Shown here: positions 12,585 to 24,675 of the stretch, piece by piece
Position numbering within the stretch: position 1 is the stretch's first letter
Layout of the letters: the number at the start of each line of letters is the position of its first letter
NCBI GenBank assembly: GCA_001414485.1
Contig: LLEY01000004.1
Coordinates: 186,001 to 250,000 of the forward strand
Length of the DNA stretch: 64,000 bases
Direction: 5' to 3'
Source of the DNA: Calycina herbarum
Taxonomy: Eukaryota; Ascomycota; Leotiomycetes; Helotiales; Pezizellaceae
Notes under the pieces: generated by a model
Database searches by the model: none
What the model saw: the letters and a program-made list of their open reading frames with translations, nothing else
What the model was told of the DNA's origin: nothing
Position numbers and translations under genes: made by a program

Positions 12585-15389
12585 ATGACCACTGCATCCA
12601 CAACAGCAGCCCTCCTCAAATGGGTAAATGCTTCATTTGCACTCGACTCGGTCGACACTCTCGGGGACTTTAGCGATGGAATCGTCTTCTCGCAGATGCT
12701 AGGTAAGTACCCCCCCTCTCCCCCCTCTATTGTTTCCCCCTTACTTCCATGCTACCTCAATGCTAACTTATTATCTATGTAGAACAGATCGATCCGGAAT
12801 TCGCCGTCAAAGACCTCGATAAGAATACCTCTCCCTCGAAATGGTTGGTCAACAAGAAGAGCTTGGAGGCAGTCTACAAAAACCTACAACGATACACGCG
12901 CACTCACTGTTTAGATGACGATGTAAACCATACCACACTCGATGCTCTCGTCGACCTCAATGCCATCGCAGAACACCAAAATGCAGAAGAAACAACCAAG
13001 GTAATTCCCGATAGAGAACATAAGGCGGCCGTGGCTAACTTGTGTAAACAGCTCCTGAAAGTATTTGTAGTGGCTGCGATAAAAGGCAACAACAGTCAAA
13101 AATTCATAAGTGTATGCGAGAGTGGGAAATTATCGGAAGAGGTGTTGATGGTCATTTATCATATCATGACCCAGGTAGAATCAGACAAAGCAAAGTGTGC
13201 TCGCCTTTCTAAGGAGATCGAAGAGCAGAAGAAGAAGATCCTGGACCTTTCTGGGGATAACGAAGATCAGAAGAAGAAGAATGCGGACTTGAATACCCGT
13301 CTGGAGCATTTGCAGACTAGCCGTGAGGTGCTGCTTGATAATCTCAGGACAAAGGACGGTAAATTAGACGAATTCGCAAAGTCGCAAAATAATAAACCTG
13401 ACGAATATATTCTCCATCTGCAAGGACGACTTGACGAAGCCGAGAGACTGATTGAAAACCAGGAGAAGCAATTGGAGGATGACCGGCTTTTCAAAAGACA
13501 ACATGAGAAAGACCTCAGGAATCTACGACCAGTTGGTGATTTTGGGCTGCTTGAGAACAAGGTGAAAGTACTTGAAGCCGCAAATGAAGAACTCTCCAGA
13601 AAGGCGAATGTCATGGCTCACTATAAAGCAAAAGTGGAGAGTCAAACTCGCGAAGCCCAAGAGAACACTGTGTTATTGGAAAGAATTGACATTCTGCAAT
13701 CCAATCAGCAAGAGTTCGACAGAGTCCACGAGGAGAACGAGAAATTGCAGGCAACAGTTGGCGAGCTTCAACAGCGAAATCACTCATATGAGAAAGACGT
13801 TCTACACTTGGAAGACCAAGTCCGTCTCCACAGGGCGGAAATTTTGGGGCGCGACGCAGAAATCGAAAGGCTTCTTGCCCGCAAGGAAGCTGACGAGGCG
13901 TTCATCACAAACTTACGAGAAAAGGAAAGAATCGACTCCCCAAAACTCGTATCGTCCCCTTCACCCACAGCAAAAGTCTCGCACCTCACTCTCGAGGAAG
14001 AGTTAGCTCAGTCCGATGATCTAGCTCCCAACTACCCCCTCGAGATAGCACGACTCCAGGCTGAAATTCAGCTTTTCAAGACCCAGTTGGGTGGGACAAC
14101 GGCTGCCAACCTTCGTATCGAACTTGATGAGCTAGACATGGTCCGCAAGAGATTAGAATCAAAATACCGAGACTTGCAAGAGGAGCATATACTTGGGCAA
14201 GCGCAGCTCTCTGCTGTCTTGAGCCATGTTGAAGCCGAAAAGTTAGTTAACTCTGAGTTCGACTTGACCAAGATGCTTACCACTGATTTCTACAGAGACG
14301 AGACAATTTCCATCACACGAAAATTATACATGGACACCCTCTCCGAGCTCAATCAAGTCAAGGCAAAACTAGTAGAAGTGCAAACTGAGCTCTCTAGTCG
14401 AGACAGAGAACTTCTCGAAGCCAAGGCAGATCTATGCGCCATCGACAAAGAAGATATCGACGCTTTGGAGGATCTCAAAGCCACGAACGAGATCGTCACA
14501 TCATCTCTTCAAAACGATCTGCTTCTTCTCCAGAGCAAATTCAAGATTCTAATGACTGACCATGATCAACAGAAATCACACCTCGTCGATGCTCTTCTAG
14601 CCAAGGATGCACTTAGTAAGGAAGTCACTGCATTGAAGGAAGGGGGTAATACAACTGGGGCACCACAAAAGACAGCAGAGGTAAGCAACAGACCCAAGTT
14701 TTCTGGAAGGGTTGCATGGAAGTCTAGGCCAGTCGCACAAGATAATGAAGACCCCGAGCTTGCTCGCGAGCTTGCTGCCTTTAAGACAGCTGCAGCAGGG
14801 TTTCGTGGTCCACCCACAAGTCCTCCTTTAGCTGCAATCACAAGCGCACTCCCTCCATCTTCACCGGGGCTTCTTCTTCCCCGTCTACCACCCCCAGCCG
14901 CAACCCGAGATTCTCGTCTTTCTCGTGACAAAAGATATTATGGATGAATTTAGCTAACGGCTTCTTCAGCAGTTCGAAAAGCAGGAGAAAATAATTCTAG
15001 GTCTTCAAATAAGGCTCAAAGCGGCGGAAGAAGGTGGGCTTGATGCACAAAAGGTATCGTACCAGATCATTTCTTTTTGTTACTTTCGTAGCTGTTTTCA
15101 ATTGATACTATTAACATTAAACTTTTCATTCCTTTTGCTCTTTTTGGTGTTCTATGTATCCAATAAAATAATCATGGTGCGAATTTGTGAAACTAACATG
15201 ACATTGCAGGCCGCAAAGGACTCGATCATCAAAAATCTCTCCAGAGAGAACGCTTTGATTTCCAGCGCGTGGTACGATCTCACTGGTCGATTACAAAGTA
15301 ATCACCTGGTTTTGCAACGCCGGCAGGACGCACCCAAGAGTTGGTTGAATAAACAGAGACAAATGGTCAATACGACACCAAGACGATAG
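12585..15389 (+). CDS. HOOK-family dynein cargo adaptor
   Basis: Hook proteins link early endosomes to dynein and kinesin-3 on microtubules in hyphae. Exons 12585-12702, 12783-14680, 14970-15053 and 15210-15389 give 759 residues. The N-terminal HOOK domain (about 1-160) has KWVNASFALDSVDTLGDFSDG and later YHIMTQVESDKAKCARL. A long coiled coil follows (about 165-660). The C-terminal block ends LSRENALISSAWYDLTGRLQ, LQRRQDAPKSWLNKQRQMVN, as in HookA. The third exon is 84 bp. The second intron is unusually long (14681-14969, 289 bp) and remains open in frame for 88 codons, so a retained-intron isoform would end before the cargo-binding tail. The internal ATG at 12845 is not the start, because the HOOK domain begins upstream. 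Confidence 0.92.
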
Positions 15390-17824
15390 AGGATTTTTTC
15401 ATTAGATGGTTTGTGTTTTGCATTGGGAGGTAGCGAATGGTTGACCTGCATTTGTAGACGATTGCATTCTGGGACTTGGGGTGGGAAGCATTTTTTTTGC
15501 CGTAGAACGGATTTCTATAAGTGTGTTGTGTGGAATTCATATCGGTACTTGCGTATACCCCTTAGATTTCGCTTATAAATAATACAAGACTATCTTATTT
15601 ATCGTGTATGTCCCTTTCTCTATTGTCTTTCTTTGCTTTCTTGCTGTCTTGGGTCGTTCTTTTTGGGGGTTGGATTCAAATCTCACCTGATAGCCTAGTT
15701 ATTTTGCTTTCTGTCTCAATTCTTGATACCAATACTTGTTTAAGAGCAAACAAAGTTGTCCAAATGCGGATACTTGACCAAAAGATGTACTCTGCTTCCC
15801 TGATTACTTTGGTTATTCATAAAGTATGCAAACCATTGTAGAAGAGAGAAGGTTTCAGGAGAACAGTCGCGAACTCTTCCAACCCCATACGCTGCAAATT
15901 ATTCGCTTTTGCTATCTCAGCACGATTTTATATTTAGAAAATCGGAGGCTGAGCAGTTCACAAATAGCAGCTCAAGGGAACAGCCCACCCGGTCTGCAGT
16001 GTAACTGAGTGTAACAAAGATCTCCGTCCACAACATATCCCGTTCTACTGCAGCATCCAACATAAAATAATCTAGACGGATCCACCGACCGCCTCTTTTT
16101 TCTCTCAAAATGAATTTTACGAAAACCCATACGTGAATTTTCCTAAATATCCCAGAGCTCCATAATCATGTCCCGCTCTTATCAAAACGAATACGGGGTC
16201 TTCTCGCAAACGCGGATGTTGGATCCGGCGTGGGATGGGAGCGTGGGAAAATCTCTCGTGCCTGAGTCAGCTCTCAGGATTCTGAGTCTGACGCTTCGAT
16301 GAGATCTTTGGCCTTCGGAATTTCAATCCGGTTGCGACTTGCAACAAAACTTTTCACTGGAGTCGAATTGGGAAATATTGGGTTGAAGGGGAGGTTGATT
16401 GGGATGGATTGTATGCGTCATGGGTTTTATCTTGCAAGGTGACGATGTGGTAAGAAGGCGTTGTTGCTAGTCAACGGGGAAACCACCGGCTCCGCGGGGA
16501 GGCGGAGGGAGGATTTCGATGAGAAAGTGGTATGTGGTGAGGGATTTCGATGGTGTGCAGACGGGGGAAATGATTTTGACGATCCGGATACTAGGGTGGT
16601 GGACTCATCAATCCGGGTTTCTTGAAAAGGATACCACTGTACCAATATGGGATTGATAAACCTGTATACCACCTCGCAACGGACGATGAAAGCGGAAGTT
16701 CGTATGGGTATTCTTGTGAGGCTGGAGAAGGCGAAGTGACTATTACTCTCAACTACTCTAGACTTTTAGAAGGATTTAGAATTGGCCTAGATCTGTAGAA
16801 AAACCATTCGATATTCTCACACGTTATGTTCCAATGCCCTGGATTATCCGAGAGCGTTAGAACAACCAGGGTTGTTTCAATATTTAGAGACAAAGTGTGA
16901 GCCAAAAACATGACCCAACCACATTCATCACAAGCAAACATCAGTGTTGGAATTCTTCTCAAGCAGTGGAGAAATACCGAAACAGAAAAGCACGTTATCA
17001 CAAATGAAGATAAAATGCTGCCCAATACAGAAGTTTCCTTGGAACCTGTGACACCACGCTCCATAGAAATCAACCATTAGTCAGTTCGAATTTGTTCGTG
17101 GCTTTTCCAAGCCTGTGCTCCACTATTCGTTGGTCACATTGAATCACGCATCGTGAATCGAGGTGCTCAAACAAACAAAGAAGTGTGTGGAGATCTTCGA
17201 TGACAATTCTCAGGATTTTCTCGAGGCATGCCGTTTCTCGTCAAAATGGCAAATCTCAAATGCCATGGGTCTTTTGCATATGTAGGGTCCCAACAATTAA
17301 ATAACGAGATCTGACAGCAAGGTCGTAGTGACAAGGGGGGTCTCACCAATAGAAGACTCTCACGAATTGAAGTGCAACCTACTAAATAGGCTGTAGTCAT
17401 CAAGTGTTGATGATTGGACAGGCCGATTTGAAGATGCCCGAATTCAGCACAAAGGGTTGGAGCCCCTTGGCTACTCCAGGAATGGCATTGTTCCGTGACG
17501 ATTTGACGCCACATATATGCACAAAGGACGCGGTGATGGCATAAGTTCTCTGGAAAATGAAAGTCGATGCAAGCGAGGAACAAAGGAAGGGGCTGTGGCA
17601 GGAGAAGCTCACTCCGTAGTATCTGGGATCAACAGAAATACAATTCGACTTATAAGACCTGCCTACAAAATAAAAAAACATAAACAAGAACTAACAATCT
17701 GCCAGCGAAGTTCGAAAAGCCTGTGTGTGGTATATTTGAAACGCCAACCAATTGCACGAGTGATCTCTTTAGGTGCCAAAGTACTCGTGACTTGTTCCCC
17801 AATATTAAACATCCAATACCAAAG
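15390..17824. other. gene-poor interval
   Basis: 2.4 kb with only scattered frames of about 60-140 codons on both strands (for example minus 17167-17583), none of which resembles a known family or chains with neighbours by good splice sites. An unrecognised small gene remains possible. Confidence 0.45.
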
Positions 17825-19002
17825 TCAAATCCCACGCCCCCACTCCTCGGACTTATACGCGCCATACTTCATCTGGAAATAATCGTTGTCGCCTGCTTCA
17901 TCAAGCAACAAGAGTCTCATTTCAATTGCATTAGGTCTGATGAGCTGTAAACCATTAGCCATGTTCATTGAGTCCTTGAGTCATAACACATCACAATTCC
18001 TAAATACCAAGCAGAGATACTCACATGAGAATCTAGATCCGGAAATCTCTCTACCACCAACGTCGCAATTTCTACGCTAGTCCATCTAGCTCTTTTCTCC
18101 TCAGATCGAGGAACCTTTCCGTTCCTATCAAGTGGGCAGTGGCTCCAAAGGTAGGCGATGAATCTATCGTGGATGGTGTTCCATGTTTCCGGAAGACCAA
18201 CACAAGACGGTTGTCGATGATTGACTAGTTCTGGGCCGCTTGGACGGGTATAACGATTCCTGGGATGCAGAAGCAAATTGTTTTTGACAAAATTCTAGGA
18301 TCGGATGTTAGAAGCTATTGCTTAGCAAGAGGAGGTTAGGTTTAGCATAAATTAAAACTCACCTCATGAATTTGGGCCGCATCGGCGGCCCGGCGTTGAG
18401 ATTTGGAGGGACCTAGTGGCTTTGGGGGAGGTGTTGGAGGAATCTCAAATGAAGAGCGGATACTGTTCTGAGATACCAATCTCAGGTGTCCCTTTAGAGG
18501 TCAGAACTCAATTTGGACCATTTCGCAATGGGAGAGACATGTAAGAGATTCGGACATTGCTCTGCGTACACCCACTTTACTTCTGTTATACGAAATAGCG
18601 AAGGACAACGAAAAATATTTTTTGGGAGTATTTAGGAGAATCGAGAAGGCGAGTTTCCAATTCTTCTAGACGTTCTCAAACATTACTTTCAATTATCCTA
18701 AGCTGTTTCGCGCAATCCAAAGGAAGTTAAGTGTACGCAGAGCAATGCTCAGATATCTTACATTGAAGCAAGAGCGGAGTACTCACTATCTTTTCTTTTT
18801 GGTTCACGCTGAGCCGTATGTTTTGTTTTCCAGAAGTCGATTTGCTGGTGGTTGCCTTGCTAGCCACAGAGAGTCGATTCTCTCTGTGAGAGCCATTGTC
18901 GTTATCCAACTGGCTGATTATATCCATCAGGACGTTTCTCTGGGCCTCCACAGACTGTCGTACAATATCGCTCGAAGAGAACTGTGCGTGGGGAGGACGC
19001 AT
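17825..19002 (-). CDS. unrecognised conserved-looking protein, four exons
   Basis: I do not recognise the family. Four minus-strand exons join in phase 0 with good splice sites: 19002-18787, 18467-18363, 18294-18025, 17944-17825, giving 236 residues from the ATG at 19002. The product is hydrophilic, with a Ser/Thr/Asn-rich N-terminus, a proline run (EIPPTPPPKPLGPSK), then QRRAADAAQIHENFVKNN and a Trp-rich region with ETWNTIHDRFIAYLWSHC and RARWTSVEIATLVVERFPDL, ending DEAGDNDYFQMKYGAYKSEEW. No signal peptide or membrane span. The first intron is 319 bp and holds an inverted repeat. The 5' end is uncertain: coding-like sequence with TRNVTALFEQKAAG lies further upstream near 19141-19250 but I could not join it in frame. 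Confidence 0.7.
18537..18767. repeat. foldback inverted repeat inside an intron
   Basis: The string cattgctctgcgtacac at 18555-18571 is repeated as its exact complement at 18731-18747. The similarity continues imperfectly outward to about 18537 and 18767, giving arms of roughly 33 bp around an AT-rich centre of about 160 bp. It occupies most of the 319 bp first intron of the gene at 17825-19002. It looks like a small foldback or MITE-type insertion. Confidence 0.75.
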
Positions 19003-19599
19003 TCCAACGTGCCGCTGCTGAAATATGTGTTGACAGTGAGAAATCAACAGTAAAAGGAAAGAAACACCGCTGCCGCCGAGAGGGAAATCAAAGAGAAGGA
19101 ACAAAGTCAGAAGTTCCCATCGATCACTGAAATCAAGTTACATATCGAGATTCTTGCCACCGATACTCAACGGGAGGCCAGCTGCCTTTTGTTCAAAGAG
19201 GGCGGTAACGTTGCGGGTTTTGCGGCAGGTACGAATCCGGTCTGCATCAACACAAATAGTTACACACGGCTTCTTGCATTACAGATCTGCGCTGAGGATA
19301 TCGGTAGTCTTCCCCATATTGATTGAAACTTATCGGGGAAGGCTCCCGAAGACAGAAGACGAGAACTTCCTTATTTTGGAAGGTATGGACGTTGCAAACT
19401 TGCAAAGACAGGAACGACGTACCGTAAAGAGAAGTCAACTTATTCAAACTTCAAGAATCGTTTGGGGAATACTGTGGTACAACTCAACTACTGTACTCAG
19501 AACACGGACATATAGCCCAAAGCACAATCGTTTGCATAATCAATGATTGCAGGTACAATTCAGTGGCACAGAGAGGTACTGCAAGGTACCCGGCTCGCG

Positions 19600-19766
19600 A
19601 TAGACACTAGGTTCGTACCTGCTTACCTAGCCCTCGTTATTCCAACTTTCTAAGGCAATTCAACTAAATTGCCCTAAGCACTTGGAACAATGTGGGACAG
19701 CCCAGGTGTTTTAGAACATCAAGTTCCAAATGAGTATTTACCGCCGCTGCTGATGTCCACCGCGAG
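19600..19766. repeat. copy A-prime of the dispersed inverted-repeat element (partial)
   Basis: Contains cctcgttattccaactttc and ends accgccgctgctgatgtcc followed by accgcgag, which matches the right end of copies B and C (45502-45707 and 50376-50586). Its left end is blurred. It lies directly beside copy A. Confidence 0.6.
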
Positions 19767-19790
19767 CCCAGATTGTTGAAGACACCTCGC

Positions 19791-19976
19791 GATGGAAAAC
19801 AAAACCGGCAGTAAATAGCTCCTCGTTATACTAAAGTGTTAACCTAGATAATCTTAAACAATTGTTGTTTGACAAGATCTTGGTTAATATTTACTTTGGA
19901 CTGCCTTAGGAAAGTTGGCACAACGAGAGGTAGGGCAGATACCAGGCTTCACCAACTGGCGATTTTGTTTTACATC
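19791..19976. repeat. copy A of a dispersed terminal-inverted-repeat element
   Basis: The outer 22 bases at each end are complementary at 19 of 22 positions (left arm 19791-19812, right arm 19955-19976). The interior carries cctcgttat, aacctagataat, ggttaatattt and gcacaacgagag, shared with copies B and C. No coding capacity. This fits a MITE-like non-autonomous DNA element of about 190 bp. Confidence 0.7.
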
Positions 19977-20267
19977 AGGAAATGAACGGCCAATAAATCA
20001 GGGTCTTGAACTTCCAAGGTCAGATCTCGTCTCGAAATATACTGGGATGAGGCATTAACGTTTCTTTTGATGCAGTTTACACGAAAACCAGGTGTATAGT
20101 ACAGTACATTTCGGCCCTCAGAAATAGGCATGACACCCATGTGTTCGTAGTCGTACAGTCATCCGCCTATTGCAAGTGATGCACACATATCACCCCGCCA
20201 GCCAATAACCGTTAACTTTTGGACTCTATGCAAATCTTCTTAGCTGTCACAATCCTTCTAGACCAAA

Positions 20268-21251
<984 letters not shown>

Positions 21252-21813
21252 TGTAACTTGTGAGGGCTCGCAAAAACCTGACCAAGGTGAAGGGAAGATT
21301 CGGGGGTGTGAGGGAAAAGGTAGTTGAAGAGTGCTGAGGAGTTGACGTGGTCTTGAGCAAGCTCCGATATTAGGAAGGTGATGGAGGATTTTGAAGCAAC
21401 GGGCTCTGGACTGAGCAAGGTCCACGAAGCTAAAGAATGGCCCTCGGCAAAGTTCCGGGCCGGGCTAGGTTGCATGTACTTCCTTCCTGTAGGCCGAGAG
21501 ATGTCCGACAGAAGGACGGATAGGCGGAGTTTGTTACTGGAAAATCAAGTCGTTTGAAGATTATGGCATCTACAGTCATCAAATATTTTATACAGGATTT
21601 TACTACAATTTAGATGGCTTGACTTTGGTGTTTGTTTACTTACTAGCACTAACTATCTGGGCACGGTCTTCTACTCCATACACCCCTCACGTGATGAGGC
21701 TAATCCAAATTGGGTGAGCTTTAGCAGTCGCGGTCCTCTGCAGCCTTGGAGTGTGTATTATTCTCAGAACCGCAAACCACCCCAAATTCCTCATCAACCT
21801 CCCAATCCTCGTC
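21252..21813. promoter_or_regulatory. divergent promoter region ADK1 / RPN8
   Basis: A 562 bp region separates two outward-facing start codons, so both promoters must lie here. It includes a tcacgtga E-box-like palindrome near 21687-21694. I see no other defined element. Confidence 0.5.
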
Positions 21814-22991
21814 ATGCCTGCCACCACTGCCGAAACGCTCTCTCTAGTTACCAGGAACGTTTCTGTAGCCCCCCTCGTCCTCCTCTCCGTAGCAGATCAT
21901 TATGGCCGTTCCGCGAAGGGCTCAAGGAAGCGTGTGGTGGGAGTTTTGTTAGGACAGAATGATGGAAAGAACGTGCGGGTGTCCAACAGTTTTGCTGGCA
22001 TGATACCCTTTATATCTCATGCCTATGAGATAATGATGTTTCTGATTGCTAACTAAAGTCCCACAGTCCCATTCGAGGAAGAAGAGAAGGACCCTTCAGT
22101 ATGGTTTCTAGATCACAACTACGTCGAGTCGATGAACGATATGTTCAAGAAGATCAACGCGCGGGAGAAGTTAATAGGATGGTACCACTCGGGGCCAAAG
22201 TTGAGAGCTTCGGACTTGGAGATCAACGAGCTATTCAAGAGATACACACCCAACCCATTGCTGGTAATCATCGATGTGCAGCCAAAGGAATCTGGTGTAC
22301 CAACAGATGCATACTTTGCGGTGGAAGAGATTAAAGATGTAGGTTTAAGTGCTGACAAAATTTCTCAACATGCTAATTAAGCTATCAGGATGGAACCACC
22401 ACAACCAAGACCTTCGTACACACACCATCGATCATCGAAGCGGAGGAGGCAGAGGAGATTGGTGTTGAGCACTTGTTGAGAGATATCCGAGATGTTGCGG
22501 TTGGAACTTTGTCAACGAGAATCACAAATCAACTGCAATCGCTGCAAGGACTACACCTACGATTACGAGACATCGGTCAATACCTACAAAAAGTGCTTAA
22601 TAAGGAATTGCCCGTCAACCACGCCATCTTAGGAAACCTTCAGGACGTTTTCAATCTCTTGCCAAATCTCTCTACGCCAAAGGCCTCATCACATATCCCC
22701 AACGGAACCGACGCACCTGTCAAGAACGATAGCGAGTTGGCACATGCCATGAGCATCAAGACAAATGATCAACTTATGGCCATCTACTTGAGCAGTTTGA
22801 TCAGAGCCATCACTGCTTTCCACGATCTGATCGAAAACAAGATTCAGAATAGACAGCAACAAGAAGAGCAAGACGCCAAGAAGGAAGAGGGCAAGGATGG
22901 TAAAGATAAGAAGTCAAGTGCTGATATCGATAGCTTAAAGGAAGGCAAGGAGGCAGAAAAGGAGAAAGAGGACAAGGATAAAAAGAAGTGA
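21814..22991 (+). CDS. RPN8: 26S proteasome lid subunit RPN8
   Basis: Non-catalytic MPN-domain partner of the RPN11 deubiquitinase in the proteasome lid. Exons 21814-21997, 22067-22338, 22389-22991 give 352 residues. It starts [22 protein letters not shown]. The MPN domain has [23 protein letters not shown] and [16 protein letters not shown], which lacks the His-X-His of active JAMM proteases, as expected for RPN8. The long helical C-terminus has [21 protein letters not shown] and ends in a Lys/Glu-rich tail ([10 protein letters not shown]). The first intron starts with GC, not GT: after GCT-G the sequence is gcatga and the acceptor is ccacag. The required Val-Pro-Phe junction leaves no good GT alternative. 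Confidence 0.95.
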
Positions 22992-23450
22992 TGGTGATGA
23001 AGGTTATGGCGTTTGATTCCAGCAGGTGTTCATGGGGCATGAGCGGTCGGCATATCATGGAGCTGCTGTGCCATTGTACCATAGATTTCGACTTGCAGCT
23101 CAATAGAAGCTAAGCAAGTGTGACATCAAAATATCTTACAACTACCAGAAGAGTTCATTTTCTTGAACTGTCTGAAGTACTGTTTTCCCTTTTTCCTCAG
23201 CAACCTGTAGAAATCTATTTCTTTCAAATATTTACTTTGACAACCCAGTCCCCAGCAACGCACCAGAAGCCAAATCATACGGCCCCAATTCTTCATTCAG
23301 CACCCTACCCAGCCATTTTCCCTGCAAAGCAACGCACTCCCTGTTTCCTTCAGCAACTTTGTAGAAATTCGCTTCTCTCTTTCAAATCTTCCCCTCATCA
23401 GCCCGGCCCATCTTAGAAAGTCGAAATCATATCATCCAACCCCAATCCCC
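22992..23450. other. convergent 3' interval RPN8 / SWIM gene
   Basis: Terminator region of two convergent genes; no exon recognised. Confidence 0.5.
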
Positions 23451-24221
23451 TCAATCAGCACCCAACCCGCCGATCTCCTCCCTCCCCACCTCCTCTTCTT
23501 TAACCAAATCCCCCACAGCATCTCCCCATCGATCGCCTAGTAAACAAGCAAGTAAATGCTTACAAACAGGAACCCCCTCTCCCTCCTTTCCATCGAAACT
23601 CATACCTCCAAACTCCCATTCTTCCTCTCCTCCAACCACAACCATATCATCAGCCGGAATGTCCCAGGGCTTCGATACTGTCGAAGCAGGAAAAGCACTA
23701 AAAGCAAAAGCAGCACAACTGCAATTCCAAGCCCCCAATCTCACTGTGTAAACCTGTCCTGAATTGGCACCCGAGTGAGAAAACCGTGATTTCTGGGGCT
23801 GAGAGGATGTGACTTTGTATATCATATTCCTCCTTCCCTCCTTTCCCTCTCGTTCTCCATCACATTCCATCGCAATATCCCGTAAAGCAGGTGGTAAATG
23901 GAGATTCGCCTGTGGTGGGGAAACCTCTGGTTCCGATGGTTGGTTTGCTGGATGGTCTGGTGGTGAGGATGAGGACATGGTGATACGCGTGACCAAGCCG
24001 CGATCCAGGAGATCGAGAGATTGGAGTAACATCCCAGTGGGAAAGAGGACGTGTAATGTTGTGAGGAGGGCGCGATGAGAGAGTGGGAGGGATTTTAATG
24101 GGTTTGTGGGTGCGGAGTATGGTTCGTTGACTGCGGGCGATTGTGGTGGGGTTGTGAGGGTGTTTATTAGGGCTGTGAGGAGATGGCGGGGTGTTGGGAG
24201 GGGTGTATTTGATTGATTCAT
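23451..24221 (-). CDS. SWIM-type zinc-finger protein
   Basis: A single-exon gene of 256 residues. The zinc motif is C-X-C at residues 167 and 169 (GAWNCSCAAFAF) and C-X-H at 220 and 222 (VPVCKHLLACLL), which is the SWIM pattern CxC-xn-CxH. Before it stands the usual beta-strand context (QVYTVRLGAW). The first 140 residues are Pro/Ser-rich apart from a helical stretch (ALLTTLHVLFPTGMLLQSLDLLDRG cut by no intron). In yeasts, small SWIM proteins of this type (Sws1/Shu2) regulate Rad51 paralogues in recombination; that role is possible here but rests on the motif and size only. The acidic C-terminus is low complexity. Confidence 0.8.
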   Translation of the reverse strand: MNQSNTPLPTPRHLLTALINTLTTPPQSPAVNEPYSAPTNPLKSLPLSHRALLTTLHVLFPTGMLLQSLDLLDRGLVTRITMSSSSPPDHPANQPSEPEVSPPQANLHLPPALRDIAMECDGEREGKEGRRNMIYKVTSSQPQKSRFSHSGANSGQVYTVRLGAWNCSCAAFAFSAFPASTVSKPWDIPADDMVVVGGEEEWEFGGMSFDGKEGEGVPVCKHLLACLLGDRWGDAVGDLVKEEEVGREEIGGLGAD

Positions 24222-24675
24222 TGTGCTTATTGTTTGCTGGAGCTTGTGCGATGATGAGGTTGATATTTTTTTGAAAGGTGTGGGGCTGAGGTCAGGAAAT
24301 AATTGAAGGTGAGGAAATATGGAGGAGAATTACTCGCTAAGAAAGGGGAGAGAAACGATAGGGTTGACCCCGCTCAGGTCTCGGAACTTTTTGGTAGCTT
24401 GGGTTTCTGATCCCCCTGGTAGTTAGACGTTCTTCTGGACACATCAATTTCTACTGCGTATTGTGCAGACGATTTAGAACATTGTCCGAGGTAGCCCAGG
24501 ATAATTAAAGGATACCTATCTCATTTCTCCTAAACTTTGCTAACGATCCATCTTATCCCGATGTCAATGATTGCGTCAGTGGAAGTATTCCAAGAGGCCC
24601 AGGGAACGCGAGAGGTCTATATCTTTGACGAGTGTATTTTTGTATTATACATTTTTAGTTTCATAATTTACAATT
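24222..24675. other. interval between SWIM gene and HEM13
   Basis: About 0.45 kb, promoter of the SWIM gene and 3' end of HEM13; no exon recognised. Confidence 0.5.

Larger units (their letters stand above)
19003..20267. other. interval with possible 5' exon and repeat elements
   Basis: 19141-19250 on the minus strand reads coding-like (RKTRNVTALFEQKAAGLPL, then SIGGKNLDM before a stop or a GTAACT donor). It may be a 5' exon of the gene at 17825-19002 or part of another gene. 19600-19976 holds two head-to-tail repeat elements described separately. Nothing else was recognised. Confidence 0.45.

Noticed and set aside
13267..13614. Ser/Phe-rich minus-strand frame
   Set aside because: Typical antisense shadow of the Lys/Glu-rich HOOK coiled coil.
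22132..22380. RPN8 considered as an active JAMM deubiquitinase
   Set aside because: The catalytic His-X-His pattern is absent; the match is to RPN8, not RPN11.
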